From Micromonospora echinaurantiaca (GTDB lineage Bacteria; Actinomycetota; Actinomycetes; Mycobacteriales; Micromonosporaceae), in assembly GCF_900090235.1 (NCBI RefSeq), contig NZ_LT607750.1, positions 496,001 to 560,000 of the forward strand: DNA of 64,000 bases. Direction: 5' to 3'. The translations under genes were made by a program, and so were the position numbers. Below the pieces are notes generated by a model. That model worked only from the letters and a program-made list of their open reading frames with translations. It did not search any database and was not told the DNA's origin. Shown here piece by piece: positions 1 to 9,253 of the stretch (position 1 is the first letter of the stretch; every line of letters starts with the position of its first letter).

Positions 1-1594
1 GGCTCTGCCCGGCCAGCCAGTCGTCAACCAGCCGGAGCAGCCGGTCGACCAGCGCCGTCGGGGGCAGGCCGGCCGCTTCGCCGAGCGCCTGGCGCAACCG
101 CCGCTCGCCGAACAGCTCGGCGCCCGCCGGCCCGCCGCGGGCCCCGGTCACCCCGTCGGTGTAGGCGAGCAACAGCTCACCCGGGGCGAGCCGGACCTCG
201 GCGTCGGCGAACCCGGCCGCCGTCAGCGCGCCCACCGGCATCCCGCCGACCCGGACCCGGCCGACCGTGCCGTCGGCCCGCACCACCAGCGGATCCGGGT
301 GCCCGCCACCGGCCACCCGGAGTCGGACGCTCCCGTCCGGCTCGGCCTCCACGGTGCCGAGCAGCAGGGTGGTGAACTGGCTGCGCGGGGTGGGCTGCGG
401 GGTGTCCAGCAGCGCGCGGTCGAGCAGCCGGATCAGCTCCAGCGGCCGCCGCTCCACCAGCCGCAGCGTCTGCAGCGACTGGCGGACCCGCCCGGTGAGC
501 ACGGCCGCGCCGACGCCCCGGCCGCAGACGTCGCCGAGGGCGAACAACGCGCCCTGCCCGATCCGCGAGACGTCGTAGAAGTCACCGCCGATCCGCAGCC
601 GGTCGCCGGCCGCGCGGTAGCCACCGGCGAGGGCGACACCGGGCACCGTGGGCAGTTTCGGCGGGAGCAGGCTCTGTTCCAGCACCCGGGCCAGGTGGGC
701 CTGTTCGCCGTAGAGCTCGGCGGCGCCGACGGCGGCCCCGGCCCGGGCCGCGTACTCCCGGGCCAGCTCGGCGTCCCGCCGATCGAAACCGTCCCGGCCG
801 GCGCGGCGCAGCAGGACCAGCGCACCGGCCGGGCGGCCCGTGCCGGGCATCGAGCAGACCAGCACCGGGCCGGGTCGGGCGAACTCGGGCGGGAGCACGG
901 CGGCCAGCGCGGCCGGCTCGGCGTCCCGCCACGGGTCCGGGTCGGCGTCACCGCGCAGCGCTGCGCTCAGGCCCGGCAGCCCCGCCGGCACCGGGCCTTC
1001 CGTGGGCGCCGGGTCGCCGTCGGCGTACCGGATCCAGCACGGCCGTTGGTCGGCCGGGGAGGGCGGGCGGTACAGCACCAGGGCCAGGTCGGCCAGGTAG
1101 GGCACGGGCAGGGTGGCGGCGGTGTGCAGCGTCTGGTCGCGGTGCAGGGACAGCCCGAGGCGGCTGCCGGCCTGGGCCAGGAAACCGGTCCGGGTGCGTT
1201 CGGCGTGCAGCGCGTCGACGCGTGCCGACTCCTCGGTGACGTCCCGCACGTACCAGGCGCACCGGCCGCCGGTCAGGGTGCGCCGGGTGCCGCGCAGCCG
1301 CCGCCCGTGGTGCGTCGCGTCGAAGCCGTCCGTCCCGCTCCGGGCGGCTGCGGCCAGCGCCGGCACCGCGCAGCGGGTCAGGTCGGTGCCGGGGGTGACC
1401 TCGGGCAGCAGGTCGGCGGCGAGCGCGTTGGCCAGCGTGACCACCTGGTCCGCGCCGGTGGTCAGCACCGCCTCGGCCAGCCCGTCGAGCAGCTCGCGGG
1501 CGAGTCGGGGGTCGGCCGGGAGCCGGCCGCCGCGGCGTCGCCCGGCGGCGGTGGGCGGCGCCCCGGCGCCGACGTCCGGTCGGGTCGTGGTCAC
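1..1594 (-). CDS. SpoIIE-family PP2C serine phosphatase with N-terminal sensory region (partial)
   Basis: The frame is open from a GTG at 1594 to the left edge, 531 codons with no stop, so the C-terminus lies outside the window. The N-terminal ~130 residues look PAS-like (a segment ending WYVRDVTEESARVDAL), the middle third is GAF-like, and the C-terminal half is a SpoIIE/PP2C domain: LEQSLLPPKLP, then GGDFYDV, FALGDVCGRG, FTTLLLG, AGGGHPDPLV and LLAYTDGV. These carry the metal-binding Asp residues and glycines of the family. Such proteins dephosphorylate anti-anti-sigma factors in stress or developmental partner-switching. No cognate anti-sigma gene is visible here. Function is from family; the start is inferred because an ATG at 1635 is in another frame. 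Confidence 0.88.
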   Translation of the reverse strand, partial: MTTTRPDVGAGAPPTAAGRRRGGRLPADPRLARELLDGLAEAVLTTGADQVVTLANALAADLLPEVTPGTDLTRCAVPALAAAARSGTDGFDATHHGRRLRGTRRTLTGGRCAWYVRDVTEESARVDALHAERTRTGFLAQAGSRLGLSLHRDQTLHTAATLPVPYLADLALVLYRPPSPADQRPCWIRYADGDPAPTEGPVPAGLPGLSAALRGDADPDPWRDAEPAALAAVLPPEFARPGPVLVCSMPGTGRPAGALVLLRRAGRDGFDRRDAELAREYAARAGAAVGAAELYGEQAHLARVLEQSLLPPKLPTVPGVALAGGYRAAGDRLRIGGDFYDVSRIGQGALFALGDVCGRGVGAAVLTGRVRQSLQTLRLVERRPLELIRLLDRALLDTPQPTPRSQFTTLLLGTVEAEPDGSVRLRVAGGGHPDPLVVRADGTVGRVRVGGMPVGALTAAGFADAEVRLAPGELLLAYTDGVTGARGGPAGAELFGERRLRQALGEAAGLPPTALVDRLLRLVDDWLAGQS

Positions 1595-1723
1595 CGCCGG
1601 TCGCCGGGCGCTCCGGCCTGTCGACCTGTGGTCATGCTGGTCGGGCACTCCTCGGCTGGGGGTTGCTGCCTGCGGCAAGCGTACCGAGGCGGGCGGCGGG
1701 GCGCCCGGGGCGGCGGTGCGGGG

Positions 1724-2962
1724 TCAGCTCGCCCGGGCCAGCCAGCCGCCGGGGCGGGCGACGATCCGGCGGACCACCGATCCGGCGGCGCCGACCGCCG
1801 CGGCGGTCGCACCGAGGGTCGCCGGCCGGACGGTGACCGGTGACCAGGCGGCGGTCAGCACCCGCGCGGAGATCTCGGCGAGCACCGGCGGGCACAGCCA
1901 GCGGGCCAGCGGGGCGTAGCCGCCACCGAGCACCACCGTGTCCAGGTCCAGCAGGTTCACCACGGCGGCGACCGCCACGCCGAGGGCGGTGCCCGCGTCG
2001 TGCAGGGCGCGCAGGGCGGCCGGGTCGCCGGCCCCGGCCAGCTCCGCCAGCCGGGCCGCGGCGCTGTCCGCCGGCAGGTCCGCCCCGGCCAGCCCGGCCG
2101 CCGCCAGGACGGCCTCCTGGCCGGCGTACCGCTCCAGGCAGCCGCGGCCGCCGCACCGGCACGGCCGGCCCTCGGGGCGGACCGGGATGTGCCCGATCTC
2201 GCCGCTCCAGCCGCGCGCGCCACGGAAGAGGTCGCCGTCCAGCACGATCCCGGCGCCGATGCCGACCTCGCCGGAGATGTGCAGGAAGCTGGCCGGCCCG
2301 GGTGGCCCGGCGTGCAGTTCGCCCAGCGCGGCGAGGTTGGCCTCGTTGTCGACCACCAGGGGCGGCACCCCGTCGATCCGTTCGGTCAGCGGCGGGTGCC
2401 CGGCGAGCAGCGCGGGGACCGGCACGTCCCGCCAGCCGAGGTTGGGCGCGAGGCGGACCAGCCCGGCGTCGTCGACCAGGCCGGGCACGGCGAGGGCCGC
2501 GCCGGCCAGGGTGAGCCCCTGGTTGGCCGCGTCGGCGCGGGCCTGGGCGGCCAATTCGACCAGCCGGGCGAGGGTCTCGGCGGGGGAGACCGGCCGCAGG
2601 TCGGCCCGGCGCACCGTGTGGTGCCGGACCCGACCGCCGAGGTCGACCACGCAGGCGGCCAGGTAGTCGACGTTGATCTCCAGGCCGAGCCCGGCCGGGC
2701 CGTCGTCGGCGAGCACCAGGCCGCGGGCGGGCCGGCCGGCCCCGGTACGCGGCGTCGGCTCCGCCTCGGCGACCAGCCGCCCGGTGACCAGGTCCTCCAC
2801 GACGGCGGAGACGGTGGCCCGGGTCAGCCCGGTCTCGGCGGCCAGCTCGGCCCGGGACGGGGGGCGCTCGGCGGCGGCGATCCGGCCCAGCACCACGGCG
2901 AGGTTCAGCTCGCGCAGGCTGCCCTGCCGGACCGCCCCGGCGGTGGTGTCGGGTCGGCGCAC
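1724..2962 (-). CDS. xylR: ROK-family transcriptional repressor, probable xylose repressor XylR
   Basis: About 412 aa with an N-terminal winged helix (SRAELAAETGLTRATVSAVV, roughly residues 40-60 of the longer form) followed by a ROK sugar-kinase-like domain. The ROK zinc site is visible as CRCGGRGCLERY, and GEVGIGAGIVLDG precedes it. It is divergent from xylA across a short spacer holding a strong promoter and a palindrome, the usual arrangement for a xylose-responsive repressor of xylAB and of itself. Start is uncertain: an in-frame ATG at 2989 would sit on the xylA -10 box with no ribosome site, so the GTG at 2962 is preferred. Xylose as inducer is inferred from the neighbours. Confidence 0.88.
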   Translation of the reverse strand: MRRPDTTAGAVRQGSLRELNLAVVLGRIAAAERPPSRAELAAETGLTRATVSAVVEDLVTGRLVAEAEPTPRTGAGRPARGLVLADDGPAGLGLEINVDYLAACVVDLGGRVRHHTVRRADLRPVSPAETLARLVELAAQARADAANQGLTLAGAALAVPGLVDDAGLVRLAPNLGWRDVPVPALLAGHPPLTERIDGVPPLVVDNEANLAALGELHAGPPGPASFLHISGEVGIGAGIVLDGDLFRGARGWSGEIGHIPVRPEGRPCRCGGRGCLERYAGQEAVLAAAGLAGADLPADSAAARLAELAGAGDPAALRALHDAGTALGVAVAAVVNLLDLDTVVLGGGYAPLARWLCPPVLAEISARVLTAAWSPVTVRPATLGATAAAVGAAGSVVRRIVARPGGWLARAS

Positions 2963-2965
2963 CCC

Positions 2966-2994
2966 TTGACACTGCCACAGGTGCGGCATTTAAT
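2966..2994 (+). promoter_or_regulatory. xylA promoter
   Basis: TTGACA at 2966-2971 and TTTAAT at 2989-2994 are separated by exactly 17 nt, a near-consensus vegetative promoter pointing at xylA. The perfect -35 is unusual in this GC-rich window and implies strong transcription when not repressed. Confidence 0.75.
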
Positions 2995-3012
2995 TCAACC
3001 ACTGAACAAATA
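2989..3012. promoter_or_regulatory. Probable XylR operator
   Basis: An AT-rich palindrome centred near 3000 (TTCA, 5-nt spacer, TGAA, flanked by AAT/AAT-like runs) overlaps the xylA -10 and the expected transcription start. Binding here would block the promoter and lies at the xylR 5' end, giving autoregulation. Assignment to XylR is inferred from position. Confidence 0.55.
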
Positions 3013-3038
3013 GCGGACGACACCCCCGGAGGTCTCCC

Positions 3039-4226
3039 ATGGCACCCCGTCCCACCCCCGCCGACAAGTTCTCCTTCGGCCTCTGGACGGTGGGTTGGCC
3101 GGCCCGCGACCCGTTCGGCGACGCCACCCGCCCGGCGCTCGACCCGGTCGAGGCGGTGCACCGGCTCGCCGAGCTCGGCGCGTACGGGATCACCTTCCAC
3201 GACGACGACCTGGTGCCGTTCGGCGCCGACGCGGCCACCCGCGACCAGCACATCGCCCGGTTCCGCAAGGCCCTCGACGAGACCGGCCTGGTGGTGCCGA
3301 TGGTGACCACCAACCTCTTCAACCACCCGGTCTTCAAGGACGGCGGCTTCACCAGCAACGACCGCGACGTCCGGCGCTACGCGCTGCGCAAGGTGCTGCG
3401 CAACGTCGACCTCGCCGCCGAACTCGGCGCCAGGACGTTCGTCATGTGGGGTGGCCGCGAGGGCTCCGAGTACGACGTGGCCAAGGACGTCCGGGCCGCG
3501 CTGGACCGCTACCGCGAGGCGGTCGACCTGCTCACCCAGTACGTGCTCGACCGCGGCTACGACCTGCGGTTCGCGCTGGAGCCCAAGCCGAACGAGCCGC
3601 GCGGCGACATCCTGCTGCCCACCGTGGGGCACGCGCTCGCCTTCATCTCCACCCTGGCCCACCCGGAGCTGGTCGGCCTCAACCCCGAGGTGGGGCACGA
3701 GCAGATGGCCGGGCTGAACTTCGTCCACGGCATCGCCCAGGCGCTCTGGCAGGGCAAGCTGTTCCACATCGACCTCAACGGTCAGCGCGGCGTCAAGTAC
3801 GACCAGGACCTGGTCTTCGGCCACGGCGACCTGCTCAACGCGTTCGCCCTGGTCGACCTGCTGGAGAACGGCGGCCCGGGCGGTGCGCCCGCCTACGAGG
3901 GCCCCCGGCACTTCGACTACAAGCCGTCGCGCACCGAGGACTTCACCGGCGTCTGGGCCTCGGCCGCCGCCAACATGCGCACCTACCTGCTGCTCAAGGA
4001 GCGGGCCGCGGCGTTCCGCGCCGACCCGGAGGTAACCGAGGCGCTGGCCGCCGCGAAGGTGGGCGAGCTGAGCACGCCGACGCTCGCCCCCGGCGAGACG
4101 TACGCCGACCTGCTGGCCGACCGGTCCGCCTTCGAGGAGCTGGACGTCGACGCGGTGGCGGCCCGGGGCTTCGGCTTCGTCCGGCTCAACCAGCTCGCCG
4201 TCGAGCACCTGCTCGGCGCCCGCTGA
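3039..4226 (+). CDS. xylA: Xylose isomerase
   Basis: 395 aa, full length for the short (class I) actinobacterial type. It interconverts D-xylose and D-xylulose using two divalent metals. The catalytic His is in [11 protein letters not shown] (His54), and Glu181/Lys183 fall in [12 protein letters not shown], matching the Streptomyces enzyme numbering. [10 protein letters not shown] and the HIDLNGQ segment carry further metal ligands. A strong ribosome site (GGAGG) precedes the ATG by 7 nt. It is first in an operon with xylB, whose GTG begins 11 nt after the xylA stop. Confidence 0.97.
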   Translation: MAPRPTPADKFSFGLWTVGWPARDPFGDATRPALDPVEAVHRLAELGAYGITFHDDDLVPFGADAATRDQHIARFRKALDETGLVVPMVTTNLFNHPVFKDGGFTSNDRDVRRYALRKVLRNVDLAAELGARTFVMWGGREGSEYDVAKDVRAALDRYREAVDLLTQYVLDRGYDLRFALEPKPNEPRGDILLPTVGHALAFISTLAHPELVGLNPEVGHEQMAGLNFVHGIAQALWQGKLFHIDLNGQRGVKYDQDLVFGHGDLLNAFALVDLLENGGPGGAPAYEGPRHFDYKPSRTEDFTGVWASAAANMRTYLLLKERAAAFRADPEVTEALAAAKVGELSTPTLAPGETYADLLADRSAFEELDVDAVAARGFGFVRLNQLAVEHLLGAR

Positions 4227-4237
4227 GGCGGCCGGCG

Positions 4238-5734
4238 GTGACCCTCGTCGCCGGGGTGGACTCCTCCACCCAGTCCTGCAAGGTGGTCGTCCGGGACGCG
4301 GCGACCGGCGCGCTGCTGCGGCAGGGCCGGGCGCCGCACCCGGACGGCACCGAGGTCGACCCCGAGGCCTGGTGGCGGGCCCTGGGCGCGGCCGTCGAGG
4401 CGGCCGGCGGGCTGGCCGACGTCGCTGCCGTCTCGGTCGCCGGGCAGCAGCACGGCATGGTCGCTCTCGACGAGGCGGGCCGGACGGTCCGGCCGGCGCT
4501 GCTGTGGAACGACACCCGCTCCGCCGGGGCCGCCGCCGACCTGGTCGAGGAGGCCGGCGGCGGCGAGGCCGGCGGGCGGTTCTGGGCGGACGCGGTGGGC
4601 AGCGTGCCGGTGGCCAGCTTCACCGTCACCAAGTTGCGCTGGCTGGCCCGGCACGAGCCGGCGCAGGCGGCCCAGGTGTCGGCGGTCTGCCTGCCGCACG
4701 ACTGGCTGACCTGGCGGCTGGCCGGCGCGGCCGGGTTGGCCGCCCTGCGCACCGACCGGGGCGACGCCAGCGGCACCGGCTACTGGTCGCCGGCGACCGG
4801 TGAGTACCGGTTCGACCTGCTGGAGCGGGCCTTCGGCCGGCGGCTGCAGGTGCCGACGGTGCTCGGGCCGGCGGAACCGGCGGGCGTCCTGCACCCGGCG
4901 GCGTTCCGGGTGGCGCCGGCGATCTCGTCCGGCGAGCCGTCCGGGCTGCCGTGGCCGCCCGGGCCCGGGCAGGCGTGGACCGGCGACGGTCCGCTGCTCG
5001 GCCCCGGCACCGGGGACAATGCCGCGGCCGCGCTCGGCGTCGGGGCCGGTCCCGGCGACGTGGTGGTGTCAATCGGCACCTCCGGGACGGTGTTCAGCGT
5101 CGCCGACGCCCCGGCCGCCGACCCCACCGGGATCGTCGCCGGGTTCGCCGACGCCACCGGCCGCTACCTGCCGCTGGTCTGCACGCTCAACGCGGCCCGG
5201 GTGCTCGACGCCGCGGCGGCGATGCTCCGGGTCGGCCTGGACGAGCTCGCCGAGCTGGCACTGTCCGCCCCGGCCGGCGCCGACGGGCTGGTCATGGTCC
5301 CCTACCTGGAGGGCGAGCGGACCCCGAACCGGCCGACCGCCAGCGGCGCGGTACACGGATTGACCCTGCGCACCTCGACCCCGGCGCACCTGGCCCGGGC
5401 GGCCGTCGAGGGCATGCTCTGCGCCCTCGCCGACGGTCTGGACGCCATCGTGGCGCAGGGCGTGACCCCGCGTCGGGTGATCCTGGTGGGCGGTGGCGCC
5501 CGATCGGCCGCGGTGCGCCGGATCGCGCCGCAGGTCTTCGGCTGTCCCGTGGTGGTGCCCCCGCCCGGCGAGTACGTCGCCGACGGCGCGGCCCGCCAGG
5601 CCGCCTGGGTCGCCCTGGGCGGCGCGGCGGCGCCCGAGTGGGCGGTCGAGGGCATCGAGGAGTACGAGGCTGAGCCCGTCCCCGCCGTCCGGGAGCGGTA
5701 CGCCGCCGCCCGGGAGCACGTCATCGAACGCTGA
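4238..5734 (+). CDS. xylB: Xylulokinase
   Basis: 498 aa FGGY-family sugar kinase that phosphorylates D-xylulose to xylulose 5-phosphate for the pentose phosphate pathway. The N-terminus [14 protein letters not shown] is the phosphate-binding loop; [10 protein letters not shown] and LLWNDTRS are substrate-site motifs; [23 protein letters not shown] and LVGGGARS are the ATPase-fold signatures. The same frame stays open upstream through xylA, but homology begins at the GTG 4238 (VTLVAGVD), which is taken as the start. Cotranscribed with xylA; a GC-rich hairpin follows the stop. Confidence 0.95.
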   Translation: MTLVAGVDSSTQSCKVVVRDAATGALLRQGRAPHPDGTEVDPEAWWRALGAAVEAAGGLADVAAVSVAGQQHGMVALDEAGRTVRPALLWNDTRSAGAAADLVEEAGGGEAGGRFWADAVGSVPVASFTVTKLRWLARHEPAQAAQVSAVCLPHDWLTWRLAGAAGLAALRTDRGDASGTGYWSPATGEYRFDLLERAFGRRLQVPTVLGPAEPAGVLHPAAFRVAPAISSGEPSGLPWPPGPGQAWTGDGPLLGPGTGDNAAAALGVGAGPGDVVVSIGTSGTVFSVADAPAADPTGIVAGFADATGRYLPLVCTLNAARVLDAAAAMLRVGLDELAELALSAPAGADGLVMVPYLEGERTPNRPTASGAVHGLTLRTSTPAHLARAAVEGMLCALADGLDAIVAQGVTPRRVILVGGGARSAAVRRIAPQVFGCPVVVPPPGEYVADGAARQAAWVALGGAAAPEWAVEGIEEYEAEPVPAVRERYAAAREHVIER

Positions 5735-5786
5735 CCCGCCGCCGCCGGACCGGGGGACCGCCCGCACCCGGTTCGGCGGCGGTCGG
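5735..5786 (+). terminator. Probable xylAB terminator
   Basis: Imperfect 20-nt inverted repeat (5735-5754 with 5767-5786) directly after the xylB stop, without a clear T-run, as is common in actinomycetes. Confidence 0.5.
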
Positions 5787-5858
5787 TAAACCGCTGTACG
5801 CGGGCTCCGGCGGCGAGCCTTCACCCGGTCGTGATCTGACCCTGGTTGGCTGCCGCAC

Positions 5859-7283
5859 ATGACCTTGACCAGGGGCGGCCCGGCGCGGGCCTGGGGCGGT
5901 ACGGCCGCGCACCGGTTCTACAGCGTGGTGGTCTTCGTGCTGCTCGCCTCGCTGGACAACGTGGCGATCGGCCTGGTGCCCCCGCTGTACGGGTCGATCG
6001 CCGAGGCGTTCGACGTGCCGCAGCGGTCGCTCGGCCTGGTCACCGCGGTGAGCTTCCTGGTCAGCGCGGTGGCCGCGGTGGCCTGGGCGTACGTCGGCGA
6101 CCGCAGCAACCGCAAGCCGCTGCTCATGGTCGGCACCCTGATCTGGGCGCTGGGCACCGCCGGCAGCGGGGTCGCCGGGAACTACCCGGCCTTCCTGGCC
6201 GCGCAACTGCTCGCCGCGGTCGGTCTCGGCGCGGTCGGTTCGGTCGGCTTCTCGGTGGTCACCGACCTGATCTCGCCCCGCCGCCGGGGACTGGTGATGA
6301 GCTTCTGGGGGCTGTCGCAGGGCGTCGGCACGCTGGCCGGCACGCTGGTCGGCGGGCTGCTCGGGGCCGCCGACTGGCGGCGGCCGTTCCTGTTGCTGAC
6401 CGTGGTCGGGTTGGCCGCCACCGCGGCGTACCTGTTCACCTACGACATCCGGCGCGGCGAGAGCCAGCCGGAGTTGGCCGACGCGCTGGCCACCGGCGCC
6501 GAGTACGACTACCGGATCAGCCGGGCCGACCTGCCCCGGATCCTCGACCGGCGGACCAACCGCTGGCTGATCCTGCAGGGCCTCACCGCGCAGGCGGCGT
6601 TCGGGTCGCTGGTCTGGCTGCCGGTGCTCTTCCGCGAACGGGCCGAGGCGCAGGGCTACTCCGGCCCGACGGCGGTGGTGGTGGGCAGCGTCTTCGCCAC
6701 CCTGTTCCAGCTCGGCGGGGTGCTCTCCATCGTCGGCGGGCTGGCCGGCGACGCGCTGCACCGGCGTACGCCCCGGGGCCGGGCCCTGGTCGCGGCGATC
6801 GGCATCCTCGCGGCGCTGCCGTTCTACCTGGTGCTCTTCTTCGTGCCGATCCGCATCGACGTGCCCGACGGCGCCGCTAACGGGGCGGTGGTGCAGGCGG
6901 TGCTGGGCAGCGTTTTCACCGAGCCGACCGTCGGGCTGAGCCTGCTCACCGCGGTGTTCGCGCTGGCTCTCACCTCGGCCAACTCGCCGAACTGGTTCGC
7001 GCTGATCGCCGACGTCAACCCGCCCGAGCACCGGGGCACCGTCTACAGCCTCGGCAACCTGGTCAACGGAGTGGGGCGGGCGGGCGGCAACTACCTGGTC
7101 GGCGTGGCCTTCCAAGGGCTGCGGGCGGCGTTCCCGCCGCCGCTGAACTACGCCGTCGGGCTTGCCGCGTTCCAGCTGTTCTTCATCCCGACCGGGATCA
7201 TGTACTGGCTCGCGTCCCGCACCTCGCCGAAGGACATCGCCGAGGTGCACGACGTGCTGGCCGCCCGCGCCGAACGGCTCTGA
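5859..7283 (+). CDS. MFS transporter
   Basis: 474 aa with about 12 hydrophobic membrane segments. The first half has the MFS inter-helix motif between TM2 and TM3 (WAYVGDRSNRKPLL), and SGVAGNYPAFLAAQLLAAVG and SPRRRGLVMSFWGLSQGVG are typical of the superfamily. A long polar loop after residue ~200 separates the two six-helix bundles. A conserved-looking motif, NSPNWFALIADVNPPEHRGTVYSLGN, is near the C-terminus. It follows xylAB by 124 nt and a hairpin, so cotranscription is uncertain. The substrate cannot be read from sequence; a sugar is possible but unsupported. Confidence 0.85.
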   Translation: MTLTRGGPARAWGGTAAHRFYSVVVFVLLASLDNVAIGLVPPLYGSIAEAFDVPQRSLGLVTAVSFLVSAVAAVAWAYVGDRSNRKPLLMVGTLIWALGTAGSGVAGNYPAFLAAQLLAAVGLGAVGSVGFSVVTDLISPRRRGLVMSFWGLSQGVGTLAGTLVGGLLGAADWRRPFLLLTVVGLAATAAYLFTYDIRRGESQPELADALATGAEYDYRISRADLPRILDRRTNRWLILQGLTAQAAFGSLVWLPVLFRERAEAQGYSGPTAVVVGSVFATLFQLGGVLSIVGGLAGDALHRRTPRGRALVAAIGILAALPFYLVLFFVPIRIDVPDGAANGAVVQAVLGSVFTEPTVGLSLLTAVFALALTSANSPNWFALIADVNPPEHRGTVYSLGNLVNGVGRAGGNYLVGVAFQGLRAAFPPPLNYAVGLAAFQLFFIPTGIMYWLASRTSPKDIAEVHDVLAARAERL

Positions 7284-7365
7284 GGACCACCGGCCGCCGG
7301 AGTCCGCGCCGCCGCCGGGTCGCCATGCTCGTGTCCGCGTCGCTGGCGGCCGGGGGTCGGCATGC

Positions 7366-7429
7366 CCTTTGGAGCTGATGTCGTCACCGACTCACTGTGG
7401 TGAATCGGCTACGACATCAGCTCCAAAGG
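7366..7429. repeat. Long perfect palindrome between convergent genes
   Basis: 19-bp arms, CCTTTGGAGCTGATGTCGT at 7366-7384 and its exact complement at 7411-7429, with a 26-nt centre that has its own small inverted repeats. It lies between the MFS gene (+) and the alpha-glucosidase gene (-). It may act as a bidirectional terminator, but its AT-richer sequence differs from local GC hairpins and suggests a dispersed palindromic element. Confidence 0.75.
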
Positions 7430-7520
7430 CACACCGAGGCATTCGGCCACCGGCCGGCGCGGACCGGCCGCCCGGGCCCGGCCCGGGCGCGGCGCGGCCC
7501 GGGCCGGCCCGGGGCGTCGG

Positions 7521-9185
7521 TCAGCCGCGGACCCAGACCGTGACGTCGGTGGGCACGGCGCCGTCCTCGGTCAGCGGAGCGCTGGCCAGCAGCAGCTCGC
7601 CGCCGGCCGGCAGCGGCACCGGCGCGGCGCCGAAGTTGGTCAGCACGGTCAGCTCGCCGGTACGGAACGAGAGCACCTCGTCGCCGGAGGCGAGCCAGGT
7701 CAGCGGCCCCCGGCCCAGTCCGTGCGCGCGGCGCAGCCGCAGCGCCGAGCGGTACAGCTCGTAGGTGGAGCCGGTGACGCCGCGCTGGCGGTCCAGCGCG
7801 TACTCGGCCCAGGTCGGCGGCTGCGGCAGCCAACTGGCGTCGGTCGGCCCGAAGCCGTACGACGGGGCGTCGGCCTCCCACGGGATCGGCACCCGGCAGC
7901 CGTCCCGGCCGCGCTGGGTGTGGCCGCTGCGCTCCCAGGTCGGGTCCTGCCGGGCCTCGTCGGGCATGGTGGTGTGCTCCGGCAGCCCCAGCTCCTCGCC
8001 CTGGTAGAGGTACGCCGAGCCGGGCAGGGCGAGCATCAGCAGGGTGGCCGCCCGGGCCCGGCGCAGGCCGAGCGCGGCGTCCGGCTGCGGGTCGCCGATG
8101 CCGATGCCGTTCGGTCGGGGGTTGCCGACCGGCAGGCCGAGCCGGGAGGCGTGCCGCACCACGTCGTGGTTGGAGAGCACCCAGGTGGTCGGGGCGCCGA
8201 CCGAGTCGGTGGCCTCCAGCGAGCGGGTGATCACCGCGTACTGGGCCGGCGCGGTCCAGGAGGCGAGCAGGTACTCGAAGTTGAACGCCTGGTGCATCTC
8301 GTCCGGGCGGACGTAGCGGGCCAGCCGCTCGGCGGGCTCGACCCAGGCCTCGGCGACCAGGATCCGCCCGCCCGGGTACCCGTCCAGCACCCGGCGCCAG
8401 TCCCGGTAGATCTCGTGCACGCCGTCCTGGTCCCACATCGGCGGGCGCGGCTTGTCGATCTCGTTGCCGGAGAGGATCTCCTGGGGCTCCTGCCAGTCCG
8501 CCAGGTCGGCCTGCTTGATCAGGCCGTGCGCCACGTCCACCCGGAAGCCGTCCACCCCGCGGTCCAGCCAGAACCGCAGCACGTCCAGGAACTCGGCGCG
8601 TACCTCCGGGTTGTCCCAGTTCAGGTCCGGCTGCCCGGTGTCGAACAGGTGCAGGTACCACTGGCCGGGGCGGCCGTCGGCCTCGGTGACCCGGGTCCAG
8701 GCCGGCCCGCCGAAGACGCTCTGCCAGTCGTTCGGCGGCCGGTCGCCGTCCGGGCCGAGGCCGTCGCGGAAGACGTACCGGTCGCGCTCGGGGCTGCCCG
8801 GCCCGGCCGCCAGCGCGGCGGAGAACCAGCGGTGCGCCGACGAGGTGTGGTTGGGCACCAGGTCGACGATCACCCGCAGCCCCCGGGCGTGCGCCTCGGC
8901 GATCAGCTTGTCCGCGTCGGCGAGCGTGCCGAAGAGCGGGTCCACGTCCCGGTAGTCGGCCACGTCGTACCCGGCGTCGGCCTGGGGCGACGGGTAGAAC
9001 GGCGACAGCCAGAGCGCGTCCACGCCCAGCTCGACCAGGTGGTCGAGGCGGCCGGTGATGCCCGGCAGGTCGCCGATCCCGTCGCCGTCGGAGTCGGCGA
9101 AGGAGCGCGGGTAGACCTGGTAGATGACGGCCTCGGTCCACCAGCCGGGGGCGGACGATTCCTGCTGCGTCGGGTTGCTGTTCAG
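7521..9185 (-). CDS. Alpha-glucosidase (GH13, oligo-1,6-/alpha-1,4-glucosidase type)
   Basis: About 554 aa, the usual length of the GH13 alpha-glucosidases. Catalytic motifs are clear: GFRVDVAHGL (Asp nucleophile), ILVAEAWVE (Glu acid/base) and LSNHDVVRH (third Asp), plus DLVPNHTS. It hydrolyses short alpha-glucosides in the cytoplasm after uptake by the upstream ABC system. No ATG, GTG or TTG is available at the homology start; a CTG at 9185 sits 6 nt after an AGGAG, so CTG initiation is likely. The frame also continues upstream antisense to the LacI gene, which is not coding. Last gene of the sugar operon, 68 nt after the LacI gene. Confidence 0.93.
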   Translation of the reverse strand: MNSNPTQQESSAPGWWTEAVIYQVYPRSFADSDGDGIGDLPGITGRLDHLVELGVDALWLSPFYPSPQADAGYDVADYRDVDPLFGTLADADKLIAEAHARGLRVIVDLVPNHTSSAHRWFSAALAAGPGSPERDRYVFRDGLGPDGDRPPNDWQSVFGGPAWTRVTEADGRPGQWYLHLFDTGQPDLNWDNPEVRAEFLDVLRFWLDRGVDGFRVDVAHGLIKQADLADWQEPQEILSGNEIDKPRPPMWDQDGVHEIYRDWRRVLDGYPGGRILVAEAWVEPAERLARYVRPDEMHQAFNFEYLLASWTAPAQYAVITRSLEATDSVGAPTTWVLSNHDVVRHASRLGLPVGNPRPNGIGIGDPQPDAALGLRRARAATLLMLALPGSAYLYQGEELGLPEHTTMPDEARQDPTWERSGHTQRGRDGCRVPIPWEADAPSYGFGPTDASWLPQPPTWAEYALDRQRGVTGSTYELYRSALRLRRAHGLGRGPLTWLASGDEVLSFRTGELTVLTNFGAAPVPLPAGGELLLASAPLTEDGAVPTDVTVWVRG

Positions 9186-9253
9186 GGTCTTCTCCTGTGC
9201 GTCGAGCCGGTCGTCGGTGCGGTGGACGCCCGCCGGGGCGGGACGGCTGCCGT

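Noticed and set aside
299..1843. 514-aa plus-strand frame over the phosphatase
   Set aside because: Antisense to a coherent SpoIIE/PP2C protein that runs off the window edge; the plus-strand translation has no recognisable motif.
1632..4208. 858-aa open frame on the minus strand covering xylR and xylA
   Set aside because: GC-biased shadow frame antisense to xylA; composition is Arg/Ala/Gly noise and it conflicts with the clear xylA, xylR and promoter signals.
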